Source: JAAFIP01 sp043728315 (GTDB lineage Bacteria > Pseudomonadota > Gammaproteobacteria > Burkholderiales > Burkholderiaceae_C). Taken from it: a stretch of DNA of 64,000 nucleotides. Location of the stretch: positions 1-64,000 of the forward strand of contig JAYTMT010000016.1 of the NCBI GenBank assembly GCA_043728315.1. The letters are read 5' to 3'. The notes under the pieces are model-generated. The model saw only the letters and a list, made by a program, of their open reading frames with translations, had not been told where the DNA came from and did not search any database. The position numbers and the translations under genes are program-made. Positions 31,870 through 40,858 of this stretch are shown here, in pieces (position 1 is the first letter of the stretch; each line of letters begins with the position of its first letter).

Positions 31870-34728
31870 TTACTTAGTTAAAACAAAACCTTTGAGCTTA
31901 GCAAACGCGCCATCCACTAAAGCTTTTTGCTGCTCTTGGTGCAAGTGCGCGTAGCCCGCAGCGGGTGATGCTGAGGCAGCACGTCCGCTGTAGCCTAGCT
32001 TTTGACCCTCTGTCATGTTCTCGTGGATGTTGTGTTGAATGAAGAACCACGCACCTTGATTTTGCGGCTCGTCTTGGCACCACACGATATCCGTTGCGTT
32101 GGGGTACTTTTTAAGCTCAGTGGCAAAGGCTTTGTGCGGGAAGGGGTACACCTGCTCCACGCGAATCAGCGCGGTGTCGTCGTGGCCTTTTTCTTCACGT
32201 TTGCGCACCAAATCATAGTAAACCTTGCCCGAGCAAGCCACCACGCGTTTGACCTTTTTCGCATCCAACTCCTTGTTCTCAGGAATCACCGTTTGGAAGC
32301 CGCCCTTGGTGAATTCGCTCAATGGCGAAGCCGCATCTTTGGCGCGCAAGAGCGACTTGGGCGTCATGATGATCAGCGGTTTCCTGATGTTGCGCACCAT
32401 CTGGCGGCGTAGCACGTGGAATATTTGGCTGGCCGTGGTGGGCTGCACAATTTGCATATTGGTGTCAGCTGCCAGCTGCATGAAGCGCTCTAGGCGCGCC
32501 GAGCTGTGCTCTGGGCCCTGGCCCTCATAGCCGTGGGGCAGCATCAAGGTAATGCCGTTCACGCGGCCCCATTTCACTTCACCGCTGGCAATGAACTGGT
32601 CAATCACCACCTGCGCGCCATTGGCAAAATCACCAAACTGCGCTTCCCAAATCACCAAGGTGTTGGGGTCATTCGAGGCATAGCCGTATTCAAAACCGAG
32701 CACTGCTTCTTCAGACAGCAGCGAGTCGATAACCACATAGGGCGCTTGGCCATCGGCCACGTTTTGCAGGGGAATATAGGTGCCCGAATCCCATTTTTCG
32801 CGGCTTTGGTCGTGAATGACCGAGTGGCGGTGGGTGAATGTGCCGCGCCCGCAGTCTTCGCCCGACAGGCGCACGGGGTAGCCGCTGGCCACCAGCGATG
32901 CAAAGGCCATGTGCTCGCCCATGCCCCAATCCACCGGAATGTCGCCCCTGCCCATGGCGGCGCGGTCGTCGTAGACTTTTTTGACCAAGTTGTGTGGCGT
33001 GACGCTGGCTGGTATGGTGGTGATGCGCTGGGCAATACGCTTCCATTCGGCCAGTGGAATAGCGGTATCGCCCGCATCGGTCCATTTTTTGCCCAAATAC
33101 GGCGACCAATCGACTGCGAATTTGCTTTTGAAATTGGTGATCGTGATGTCTTCGGTGTGGCGGCCTTCGTCAAGCGCAGCGCGGTAGGCTTTGGCCATGT
33201 CATCGCCAATGCTGGCACCCAAGCCTTGGGCCGAGAGCTTGTCGGCATACAGGCGGCGCGTGCCCGGATGTATGGCGATTTTCTTGTACATCAGCGGCTG
33301 GGTGAGCGCGGGGGTGTCTTGCTCGTTGTGGCCGAGTTTTCTAAAGCAAATGATGTCCACCACCACGTCTTTGTTGAACTTTTGGCGGTATTCCAGCGCC
33401 CACTGGCTGCACAGCACCACGGCCTCTGGGTCATCGCCATTGACGTGCAACACAGGTGCTTCCACCATTTTGACCACGTCGGAGCAGTAAATGGTGGAGC
33501 GGGTGTCGCGCGGGTCGCTGGTGGTAAAGCCAATTTGGTTGTTAATCACGATGTGCACCGTGCCGCCCGTGTAGTAGCCACGGGTTTGCGCCAGCGCCAG
33601 CGTTTCCATGACCACGCCTTGGCCTGCAAAGGCGGCATCGCCGTGGACCAAAATTGGTAACACAGTCGTGCCAATGGCATCGCCACGCCGATCCATGCGG
33701 GCGCGCACACTGCCTTCCACCACAGGGTTGACGATTTCAAGGTGAGAGGGGTTGAACGCCAAGGTGAGGTGCACAGCGCCGCCGGGGGTGGTCACGTCCG
33801 ATGAAAAACCTTGGTGGTATTTCACATCGCCCGATGGCAAGTCTTCGGGGGCGGTGTGGTCGAATTCGGCGAACAAATCTTTGGGCATTTTGCCCAGCGT
33901 GTTCACCAGCACATTCAAGCGGCCGCGGTGGGCCATGCCGATTACCACCTCTTGCACACCCGCCACGCCAGCTTTTTGCACCAGCTCGTCCATCGAGGTG
34001 ATAAAGCTCTCGCCACCTTCTAATGAGAAGCGTTTTTGCCCCACGTATTTGGTGTGCAGGTAGCGCTCTAGGCCTTCGGCGGCGGTGAGCGTTTGCAAAA
34101 TATTCTTTTTTTGCTCGGTATTGAAGCTGGGCTTGCTGCGGATGGATTCGAGCTTTTGCTGCCACCAGCGTTTTTCGTCTTGGTTGGTGGAATACATGAA
34201 TTCCACGCCAATCGTGCCGCAGTAGGTCTCGCGCAGCGCATTCATCAGATCGCGCAGGCTCATGCTCTGCTTGCCAAAATAGGTGTTGCTGGTGTCAAAC
34301 ACGGTTTCTTGGTCACTGTCGGAAAAGCCGTAAAAAGCGGGATCCAAATCAGGAATATGCTCGCGCTCTGTGCGCTGCAGCGGGTCTAGGTTGGCCCAGC
34401 GTGCGCCCACGTTGCGGTAGGCGGCAATTAATTGCTGGGCAGCAGTGCGTTTTTTGCCCATGGCGGCATCGGCACTGGCCACCACGGTTTTGGTCACGCC
34501 CTGCTTGGCGCGCTGGGCGAATGCGTTGATGACAGGAAGGTGAGCCACATCATGCGCGTCGCTTCCGTCGGAGGCGGGCACGTGCTGCAGGGCATCAAAG
34601 TAACCGCGCCACGAATCGGGCACAGAGCCGGGGTTGGCGAGGTAGTTTTCGTACATTTCCTCGACGTACGGGGCGTTGCCGCCAAAAAGGTAGGTGTTGC
34701 TACCGTAAGCTTGGTATACAGATGACAT
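31870..34728 (-). CDS. sucA: 2-oxoglutarate dehydrogenase E1
   Basis: Thiamine-diphosphate decarboxylase that commits 2-oxoglutarate in the TCA cycle. The 952-residue product opens with the family N-terminal segment (GGNAPYVEEMYENYLANPGS), followed by EGGESFITSMDELVQ, GMAHRGRLNVLVNTLGK, the ThDP/Mg motif region HGDAAFAGQGVVMET and HRHSVIHDQ. The ATG at 34728 has GGAGG ten bases upstream. Length and order (sucA then odhB) are standard. Confidence 0.98.
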   Translation of the reverse strand: MSSVYQAYGSNTYLFGGNAPYVEEMYENYLANPGSVPDSWRGYFDALQHVPASDGSDAHDVAHLPVINAFAQRAKQGVTKTVVASADAAMGKKRTAAQQLIAAYRNVGARWANLDPLQRTEREHIPDLDPAFYGFSDSDQETVFDTSNTYFGKQSMSLRDLMNALRETYCGTIGVEFMYSTNQDEKRWWQQKLESIRSKPSFNTEQKKNILQTLTAAEGLERYLHTKYVGQKRFSLEGGESFITSMDELVQKAGVAGVQEVVIGMAHRGRLNVLVNTLGKMPKDLFAEFDHTAPEDLPSGDVKYHQGFSSDVTTPGGAVHLTLAFNPSHLEIVNPVVEGSVRARMDRRGDAIGTTVLPILVHGDAAFAGQGVVMETLALAQTRGYYTGGTVHIVINNQIGFTTSDPRDTRSTIYCSDVVKMVEAPVLHVNGDDPEAVVLCSQWALEYRQKFNKDVVVDIICFRKLGHNEQDTPALTQPLMYKKIAIHPGTRRLYADKLSAQGLGASIGDDMAKAYRAALDEGRHTEDITITNFKSKFAVDWSPYLGKKWTDAGDTAIPLAEWKRIAQRITTIPASVTPHNLVKKVYDDRAAMGRGDIPVDWGMGEHMAFASLVASGYPVRLSGEDCGRGTFTHRHSVIHDQSREKWDSGTYIPLQNVADGQAPYVVIDSLLSEEAVLGFEYGYASNDPNTLVIWEAQFGDFANGAQVVIDQFIASGEVKWGRVNGITLMLPHGYEGQGPEHSSARLERFMQLAADTNMQIVQPTTASQIFHVLRRQMVRNIRKPLIIMTPKSLLRAKDAASPLSEFTKGGFQTVIPENKELDAKKVKRVVACSGKVYYDLVRKREEKGHDDTALIRVEQVYPFPHKAFATELKKYPNATDIVWCQDEPQNQGAWFFIQHNIHENMTEGQKLGYSGRAASASPAAGYAHLHQEQQKALVDGAFAKLKGFVLTK

Positions 34729-34969
34729 TTGCTGCTGACCTCCGTTTCCCTGTAGGAAACATTAGTTGGATAAAACCTTCCGCGACACGGCTTAACCGAT
34801 TGGCGGATGCACTTGTAGCTAGGAAGGGCCTTAAGTCGAACCGTATTGTGGCAGGTTTGGGTGCATTTGTGCGAACTATTTTGTTCGCGCGCCAGATGGC
34901 ACAGGTTGCGCTCGGTGCGCTTATTTTGCGCGCTCGCTCAGCGTGTTGGCTATCTCTGCGTTTTGCGCG

Positions 34970-35055
34970 CCCGATCAGCGTTTTGGCTTTCGCACACTCC
35001 CTCATGCTGGAGTACCAGAAATCGGTCGTATGCGAAAGCCAAAACGCTGCTCGGG
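34970..35055. repeat. hairpin with 28-bp arms upstream of sucA
   Basis: Left arm 34970-34997 (CCCGATCAGCGTTTTGGC and onward) and right arm 35028-35055 are reverse complements with two mismatches, separated by 30 bases. There is no T-run, so a simple terminator is unlikely. Confidence 0.85.
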
Positions 35056-35120
35056 CTATGCTCGCTCTGAGGTTTTTAATACCGCAGGCACGTCACACGT
35101 TGTTTGCTAAATACTATATA

Positions 35121-35177
35121 AATAGTAGCGCAGTATGACCATATGACGCTGACATTGCCACTATTTTTCATGAAAAG
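35121..35177 (+). repeat. dispersed 55-bp repeat, copy 7
   Basis: Contains AATAGTAGCGCAGTATGACC, ATATGACGCTGACATTGCC and ACTATTTTTCATGAAAA; close to the consensus and intergenic. It faces copy 8 at 35368 in the opposite orientation. Confidence 0.92.
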
Positions 35178-35367
35178 TGCGAATCTAAGCGTGAAGTAGC
35201 TTGCCAGCATGGTGTTGACCCCAGAGGCTGAGCAGTTTTCCAACCGTTCCCAGCAACCACCTCGCGCTGCGGCTAAGCAAGGCATGAACCACTCGACAAG
35301 CTCAGAGCGAACGGGGAACTGGTGACCAAGCTAGGCTTTAAAAACACCAAAAACCATGAATTTTAAG

Positions 35368-35422
35368 GTTTTTTAGCCCAATGTCAGTGTCGCGTGGTCA
35401 TAGTCCACTATTAATTAAGTAG
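35368..35422 (-). repeat. dispersed 55-bp repeat, copy 8
   Basis: On the plus strand it reads TTTTTTAGCCCAATGTCAGT, then GTCGCGTGGTCATAG and TCCACTATTAATTAA. It overlaps the last codons and stop of ispDF. Confidence 0.88.
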
Positions 35423-36754
35423 CACCACAGCTGCGGCCTCAATGCTCTGCCCCAAGCCCACGGGGCCGAGTTTTTCGGCTGTTTTGGCCTTTACGTTCAC
35501 TTGGCCTGGCGAAATGCCCAATAAATCGGCAATTTTGGCGCGCATAGCGGGAATGTGGGGGGCCATTTTGGGGGCTTGGGCCGTGATGGTGCAGTCGATG
35601 TTGCCAATGGTGTAGCCCGCAGCGCCCACCCGCTTGGCCGCTTCTGCCAGCAATACAGCCGAATCTGCGCCTGCAAACTGGGCATCGGTGTCGGGAAAAT
35701 GCTGGCCAATGTCGCCCAAAGCCGCGGCACCCAGCAGCGCGTCAACGATAGCGTGCAGCAGCACATCGGCATCTGAATGGCCCCACAGGCCTTTGTCAAA
35801 AGGGATGTGCACCCCGCCAATGATCAGCATGCGCCCCGGCACCAGCGCGTGTGTGTCCCAGCCTTGGCCTATTCGCAATTGCATGGTTTTGTGCTTTCTG
35901 CTTTGCAAAATCGCTTCGGCGAGTGCAAAATCTTCTGGATATGTGACTTTGAAGTTTTGGGCGCTGCTGGGCACTAATTTGGCAAACTGGCCCATGGCCT
36001 CCATGGCGCTGGCCTCGTCGGTAACCGCTGTGTCTGCGCTTAGCAGCGCCTGCGCCAATGCGCCCAAGCGAAACATTTGCGGCGTGTGCGCCAGCCACTT
36101 GTCTGCTCTGGCAATGGTAGCGGTAATTGAACCCTGGGCGCCCACTTTCAGGGTGTCGGGCAAAGCCAGCGCCAAAATCGCGCCCACTGGGTGCTGGCCA
36201 CAGGCGTCAATCAATGCGTCAATCTGCGCGGGGGTCACCAAGCAGCGCGCGGCATCGTGCACCAGCACCCAGTCTTGCGCCCTCGCCCCGCAGCCTGCCA
36301 AGGCTTGCAGCCCTGCGCGCACCGTGAGCGCGCGTGAGGCGCCGCCCACCTGCGCCGTGCCCAGGTGCGGCGCCCATGCAGCTGGCACATGCGGGCGCAC
36401 CAAATCGTCAAAATGCACATCATCAGCCGCCAACACCACCAAACAGTGCACCACCCGCTGCACCTGCGCAAAAGCGGCCAATGTGTGCGCCACCATAGGC
36501 TGGCCTGCTATGCTTTGGTATTGCTTGTGCAGCGCCGGCCCTGCGGTATTGCTTGGAATATTACCTGAAGCATTACCTGAACCATCGGCCAAACCACTGG
36601 CCAAACTAGCGCCCAGTCCACCCGCTGAAACACTGCCTGCCAAGCGCCCGGCGCCTGCGCGGCTGCCACTGCCCGCACAGGGAATCAGTGCGTAATAGCG
36701 CGGTGGCCCGGTGGCCGTGTCGATGGATACAGAAAGTGGGGGTGAAAATTGCAT
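35411..36754 (-). CDS. ispDF: bifunctional IspD-IspF (MEP pathway), with insertion in the CTP-binding loop
   Basis: Fuses 2-C-methyl-D-erythritol 4-phosphate cytidylyltransferase and 2-C-methyl-D-erythritol 2,4-cyclodiphosphate synthase in one 447-residue chain. The IspD part has ALIPCAGSGSRAG, KQYQSIAGQPM, VLVHDAARCLV and TDEASAMEAMG; the IspF part starts near residue 290 with LRIGQGWDTHAL and includes GVHIPFDKGLWGHSDADV and KAKTAEKLGPVG. The two are joined by only a few residues (QSRKHKT). About 38 extra Gly/Ala/Ser-rich residues (35-73) separate the glycine loop from KQY, where normal enzymes have about five. The insertion would project from the CTP site. Confidence 0.95.
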   Translation of the reverse strand: MQFSPPLSVSIDTATGPPRYYALIPCAGSGSRAGAGRLAGSVSAGGLGASLASGLADGSGNASGNIPSNTAGPALHKQYQSIAGQPMVAHTLAAFAQVQRVVHCLVVLAADDVHFDDLVRPHVPAAWAPHLGTAQVGGASRALTVRAGLQALAGCGARAQDWVLVHDAARCLVTPAQIDALIDACGQHPVGAILALALPDTLKVGAQGSITATIARADKWLAHTPQMFRLGALAQALLSADTAVTDEASAMEAMGQFAKLVPSSAQNFKVTYPEDFALAEAILQSRKHKTMQLRIGQGWDTHALVPGRMLIIGGVHIPFDKGLWGHSDADVLLHAIVDALLGAAALGDIGQHFPDTDAQFAGADSAVLLAEAAKRVGAAGYTIGNIDCTITAQAPKMAPHIPAMRAKIADLLGISPGQVNVKAKTAEKLGPVGLGQSIEAAAVVLLN

Positions 36755-36855
36755 AGACTTGAACTATACCCTGCTGGCTTGGGCGCTTTAGATGCCAGTA
36801 ACACACGTAAGCAAATCTTTTTGCTTGAGCGTGGCAGCACATAAATACTATTAAT

Positions 36856-36912
36856 TTAATAGCGAACTATGACCATATGACGATGACATTGCACATATTT
36901 TCTGTAAACTTC
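36856..36912 (+). repeat. dispersed 55-bp repeat, copy 9
   Basis: Contains TTAATAGCGAACTATGACC, ATATGACGATGACATTGCAC and ATATTTTCTGTAAA; a near-consensus intergenic copy. Confidence 0.92.
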
Positions 36913-36952
36913 AGTTTTTTAGGCTTGTATAGGCTGCCAGAGGCCTCTTAAC

Positions 36953-37040
36953 CTTTGTGAAGCCTGCATAAACTCTGCGAAGCCTGCATAAAACCATAGA
37001 AACCCACGCCTAAGAAACACACGCAATAGAAACCCATACA
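36953..37040. repeat. short degenerate tandem repeat upstream of mfd
   Basis: Two adjacent 20-bp units share GAAGCCTGCATAAA (near 36959 and 36979); TAGAAACCCA then occurs twice (near 36997 and 37029). It resembles in style the arrays at 12853 and 42168. Confidence 0.6.
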
Positions 37041-37083
37041 TGCCGCCAGTTTGCCTTGATAGGCTTAAAATTGGCGCTTACAC

Positions 37084-37114
37084 CACCCCCTGACCCGCGT
37101 CATGGGGTGTTTTT
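37084..37114 (+). terminator. terminator-like hairpin upstream of mfd
   Basis: CACCCC pairs with GGGGTG across a 14-base loop and is followed by TTTTT on the plus strand. No plus-strand gene precedes it, so it may act as an attenuator of mfd or end upstream transcription. Confidence 0.5.
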
Positions 37115-37144
37115 GCGTTTTCATCTGCCTTGAGGCTTCTCTTA

Positions 37145-40100
37145 GTGCAACTCCCTAAACTCTACCCGGCCAAGCGCCATGCCTTGCCCCGCCCTATCAG
37201 CTGCGCCGATTCTGCCCTGTTGGCTGCACTGGCCCAGCGCGAAAAAGCTGCTGGCAAGCTCACCGCCATCGTCACCGCTGACGCCACCGACGCACAGCGC
37301 ATCAGCGCCGAGCTGGCGTTTTTTGCGCCAGACATACGCTGCGTGATTTTCCCAGACTGGGAAACCCTGCCCTACGACAGCTTTTCGCCGCACCAAGATT
37401 TGATCAGTGAGCGCTTGGCCACGCTGTGGCGCATATCCAATGGTGCGCGCAATGGCGGCAAAGATGCCGCCGATGTGGTGCTCATCCCCGCCACCACGGC
37501 GCTCTACCGCGTGGCGCCCCCGAGCTTTTTGGCAGGCTACACCTTCCATTTCAAGGTCAAACAAAAACTCGATGAGGCCAAGTTCAAAGCCCAGCTCACG
37601 CTTGCGGGCTACACCCATGTCACCCAAGTATCCAGCCCGGGTGAATATGCCGTGCGCGGCGGGTTGATTGATTTGTTCCCCATGGGCAGCTTGGTGCCCT
37701 ACCGCGTGGATTTGTTTGACGACGAGGTGGACAGTATCCGCACCTTTGACCCCGACAGCCAGCGCAGCCTCTATCCAGTGCCCGAGGTGCGCCTGCTGCC
37801 CGGGCGCGAGTTCCCCATGGACGATGCGGCGCGGGCTAAGTTTAGGAGCCGCTGGCGCGAGCTCTTGGAAGGCGACCCAACTAAGAGCCGCATTTACAAA
37901 GACATGGGCAATGGCGTGGCCACAGCGGGCATTGAGTATTATTTGCCGCTGTTTTTTGACGAAACTGCCACGGTGTTTGACTATATTGGCCAAGCCGCTA
38001 CGCTGGTGCTGCATGGCGACTTAGAAGGCGCGTTCATGCGCTTTTGGCAAGACGCGCAAGAGCGCTACCGCTTGGTGCGCGGCGACCCTGAGCGGCCTAC
38101 GCTTGCGCCCGAGGCGCTGTTTTTGTCGGCCGAGCAGTTTTATGCCAAGGCCAACCCCATGGCGCAGTTGGCGATTCGGCCAACGCCTACAGAGGCCGTG
38201 AATCCTATTCGTCCCGATACCTCACCCTCCGTTCAGCCTGAGCCTGTCGAAGGGTTCGCGAATCCTTCGACAGGCTCAGGACGAAGGGGGGGTGAGGTCA
38301 ATCAAGCGGGGAATGAAGCGGGGAATGAAGCCAATCAAGCGACCAACTACAACTCAGAAACAGCTTTTGTAGAATTCGCCACCCTGCCCGCGCTGGCCGC
38401 GCAGCGCGGCATGGAAGAGCCGCTTTCCCTGCTGAAGTCGCACGTAGTAGGCTCTAAAAACCGTATTTTGCTCTTGGCCGAATCCGATGGGCGGCGCGAG
38501 AGTTTGCTTGATTTCCTCAGGGCCAGCCACGTCACACCGCCAGTGTTTGACTCGTTGGAAGACTTTTTAACCAGTAACGAGCGCATTGGCATGGCCACTG
38601 CGTCTTTGCATGCAGGCTTTGCTTGGTTAGACCAGGGCATTGACTTGGTGACCGAGACCGAGCTATTTGCAGTAAGCGGCGCGGCCCGCAGGCGCAATAA
38701 AAAGCAAGAGCAAGTCACCGATGTGCAGGCGCTCATCAAAGACTTGGCCGAGCTCAATGTGGGCGACCCCGTGGTGCACAGCCAGCACGGCATTGGCCGC
38801 TACAAAGGCTTGGTGAACATGGATGTGGGCCAAAAAATGCCCGATGGCAGCCCGGCCATGCAAGAGTTTTTGCACCTCGAATACGCCGACGATGCCACGC
38901 TCTATGTGCCCGTGAGCCAGCTGCACCAAATCAGCCGCTACACCGGGGTGAGCGCCGAAGAAGCTCCCCTGCACCGCTTGGGCTCTGGCCAATGGGAAAA
39001 AGCCAAGCGCCGCGCCGCCGAGCAGGTGCGCGACAGCGCCGCCGAGCTGCTCAACATATATGCCCGCCGGGCCGCCCGCCAAGGCCATTCGTTTCGCTAT
39101 TCGCCGCAAGACTACGAAACTTTTGCCAACGATTTTGGGTTTGAAGAAACCGCCGACCAGCGCTCGGCCATTCATTGCGTTATACAAGACATGGTCTCGC
39201 CCCGCCCAATGGACAGGCTGGTCTGCGGCGATGTGGGTTTTGGTAAAACCGAGGTGGCGCTGCGCGCTGCATTCATTGCCGTGACGGGCGGCAAACAAGT
39301 GGCCATATTAGCGCCCACCACCCTGCTGGCCGAGCAGCACTACGCCACACTCACTGACCGTTTCAGCAAATGGCCAGTCAAAGTGATGGAGATGAGCCGC
39401 TTTCGCAGCGCCAAAGAAATCACTGCCGCCGTCAAAGGCTTGGCTGATGGCAGCGTGGACATTGTGGTGGGTACCCACAAGCTGCTTAGCGCCAGCGTGA
39501 AATACAAAGACCTCGGCTTACTCATCATCGACGAGGAGCACCGCTTTGGCGTGCGCCACAAGGAGGCCATGAAGGCCATGCGCGCCGAGGTGGATGTGCT
39601 CACGCTCACTGCCACACCCATACCACGCACCATGGGCATGGCGCTCGAGGGTTTGCGAGATTTATCGGTGATAGCCACCGCCCCGCAACGCCGCCTTGCT
39701 ATCAAAACATTTGTGCGCACCGAGGGCACGGGTGTGATTCGCGAGGCGGTGCTGCGCGAGCTCAAGCGCGGTGGGCAGGTTTACTTTTTGCACAACGAGG
39801 TGGACACCATAGAAAACCGCCGTGCCAAGCTAGAAGAAATATTGCCCGAAGCACGCATTGCCGTGGCGCACGGCCAAATGCCCGAGCGCCAGCTAGAGCG
39901 GGTGATGAAAGATTTTGTGGCGCAGCGCTATAACCTCTTGCTGTGCTCCACCATCATCGAAACCGGCATCGACGTGCCCACGGCCAACACCATTGTGATG
40001 AGCCGTGCTGATAAGTTTGGCCTGGCCCAGCTGCACCAGCTGCGTGGCCGCGTGGGCCGCAGCCACCACCAAGCCTACGCCTACTTGATGGTGCCCGATA

Positions 40101-40810
40101 TTGAAAGCCTCACCAAGCACGCCAGCCAGCGGCTAGAAGCCATCCAGCAAATGGAGGAGCTTGGCAGCGGCTTTTATTTGGCCATGCACGACCTAGAGAT
40201 TCGCGGCGCAGGTGAGGTGCTGGGCGAAAACCAGAGCGGGAATATGCTGGAGATTGGTTTTCAGCTCTACAACGAGATGCTGACCGAGGCGGTAAGCTCG
40301 CTCAAAGCAGGCCGAGAGCCCGATTTACTAGCCCCCCTGCATGCCACCACCGAAATCAACCTACACGCCCCCGCCCTGCTGCCCAGCGACTACTGCGGTG
40401 ATGTACATCTGCGTCTGAGCTTTTACAAAAAGCTGGCCACGGCCAAAACGGCAGACCAAATCGACGGGTTGCTGGAAGAAATAGTGGACCGCTTTGGCAA
40501 GCTCCCCCCCGCCGCGCAAACCCTCATTGATGTACACCGCCTGCGTGTGCTAGCCCGCCCCTACGGCGTGGTCAAAGTCGATGCAGCCCCGGGCGTGACC
40601 ACCATCAGCTTCAAAAAAGACCCGCCCATTGATGCCATGGCCATCATCCATTTGATTCAAAAAAACAAACACATCAAACTGGCCAGCAACGACAAACTGC
40701 GCATAGAGCGCGAACTGCCTGACCCAGTAGCCCGCGCCCAGATTGTGCGCGATGTGCTGCGCAGCTTGGGGCAGCCCAAGGTGCAGGAAGTAGCGGCAAT
40801 TGCCATATGA
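37145..40810 (+). CDS. mfd: transcription-repair coupling factor Mfd, with in-frame REP insertion
   Basis: Translocase that removes stalled RNA polymerase and recruits UvrA. The 1221-residue product has the UvrB-homology region (FPDWETLPYDSFSPHQDLIS), the RNA-polymerase interaction domain (GDPVVHSQHGIGRYKGL), and a RecG-like motor with GDVGFGKTEVALRAAF (Walker A) and IIDEEHRFGVRHKE (DEEH), then QLRGRVGRSHHQAYAYL. GTG 37145 with GAGG nine bases upstream is preferred over TTG 37130. At about residues 359-405 an extra segment of roughly 45 residues occurs; its first part is read through a 76-bp palindrome and its second part is a GNEA-type repeat. It lies in a linker between domains, so function is probably kept. 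Confidence 0.96.
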   Translation: MQLPKLYPAKRHALPRPISCADSALLAALAQREKAAGKLTAIVTADATDAQRISAELAFFAPDIRCVIFPDWETLPYDSFSPHQDLISERLATLWRISNGARNGGKDAADVVLIPATTALYRVAPPSFLAGYTFHFKVKQKLDEAKFKAQLTLAGYTHVTQVSSPGEYAVRGGLIDLFPMGSLVPYRVDLFDDEVDSIRTFDPDSQRSLYPVPEVRLLPGREFPMDDAARAKFRSRWRELLEGDPTKSRIYKDMGNGVATAGIEYYLPLFFDETATVFDYIGQAATLVLHGDLEGAFMRFWQDAQERYRLVRGDPERPTLAPEALFLSAEQFYAKANPMAQLAIRPTPTEAVNPIRPDTSPSVQPEPVEGFANPSTGSGRRGGEVNQAGNEAGNEANQATNYNSETAFVEFATLPALAAQRGMEEPLSLLKSHVVGSKNRILLLAESDGRRESLLDFLRASHVTPPVFDSLEDFLTSNERIGMATASLHAGFAWLDQGIDLVTETELFAVSGAARRRNKKQEQVTDVQALIKDLAELNVGDPVVHSQHGIGRYKGLVNMDVGQKMPDGSPAMQEFLHLEYADDATLYVPVSQLHQISRYTGVSAEEAPLHRLGSGQWEKAKRRAAEQVRDSAAELLNIYARRAARQGHSFRYSPQDYETFANDFGFEETADQRSAIHCVIQDMVSPRPMDRLVCGDVGFGKTEVALRAAFIAVTGGKQVAILAPTTLLAEQHYATLTDRFSKWPVKVMEMSRFRSAKEITAAVKGLADGSVDIVVGTHKLLSASVKYKDLGLLIIDEEHRFGVRHKEAMKAMRAEVDVLTLTATPIPRTMGMALEGLRDLSVIATAPQRRLAIKTFVRTEGTGVIREAVLRELKRGGQVYFLHNEVDTIENRRAKLEEILPEARIAVAHGQMPERQLERVMKDFVAQRYNLLLCSTIIETGIDVPTANTIVMSRADKFGLAQLHQLRGRVGRSHHQAYAYLMVPDIESLTKHASQRLEAIQQMEELGSGFYLAMHDLEIRGAGEVLGENQSGNMLEIGFQLYNEMLTEAVSSLKAGREPDLLAPLHATTEINLHAPALLPSDYCGDVHLRLSFYKKLATAKTADQIDGLLEEIVDRFGKLPPAAQTLIDVHRLRVLARPYGVVKVDAAPGVTTISFKKDPPIDAMAIIHLIQKNKHIKLASNDKLRIERELPDPVARAQIVRDVLRSLGQPKVQEVAAIAI
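38221..38296. repeat. REP-like palindrome inside mfd
   Basis: Left arm contains CTGAGCCTGTCGAAGG and right arm CCTTCGACAGGCTCAG, a perfect 16-bp match that extends imperfectly to 33 bases on each side (CTCACCC against GGGTGAG). The loop is 10 bases. This CTTCGACAGGCTCAG motif is a well-known proteobacterial interspersed palindrome; here it is translated in frame. Confidence 0.93.
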
Positions 40811-40829
40811 TTGGATAGGCACTTATAAT
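40800..40829 (+). promoter_or_regulatory. sigma-70-like promoter for first toxin-antitoxin pair
   Basis: TTGCCA (40800-40805) and a perfect TATAAT (40824-40829) are 18 bases apart, ending 29 bases before the antitoxin ATG. The -35 part overlaps the last mfd codons. Confidence 0.65.
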
Positions 40830-40858
40830 TGCGCAATCAATCATCTTTGGAGCTGACT

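Larger units (their letters stand above)
34729..35410. other. 682-bp gene-free region upstream of sucA
   Basis: Open frames here overlap each other and lack homologous features. The region should contain the sucA promoter. It also carries a 28-bp-arm hairpin (34970-35055), two dispersed-repeat copies facing each other (35121-35177 and 35368-35422), and at 35291-35315 a half site of the type CTCGACAAGCTCAGAGCGAA, related to the palindrome inside mfd. Confidence 0.75.
36755..37144. other. 390-bp spacer between divergent ispDF and mfd
   Basis: No gene is supported. It contains dispersed-repeat copy 9, a short tandem array of GCCTGCATAAA units and a terminator-like hairpin just before mfd. Promoters for both divergent genes should lie here but cannot be assigned with confidence. 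Confidence 0.75.

Noticed and set aside
32506..33660. A 384-codon plus-strand open frame
   Set aside because: It is fully antisense to sucA, whose protein is unambiguous. The predicted product has no domain and a composition typical of a complementary frame.
34722..35138. A 138-codon frame upstream of sucA
   Set aside because: It begins inside the sucA start region, is crossed by a competing minus-strand frame and by a hairpin, and has no domain or ribosome site.
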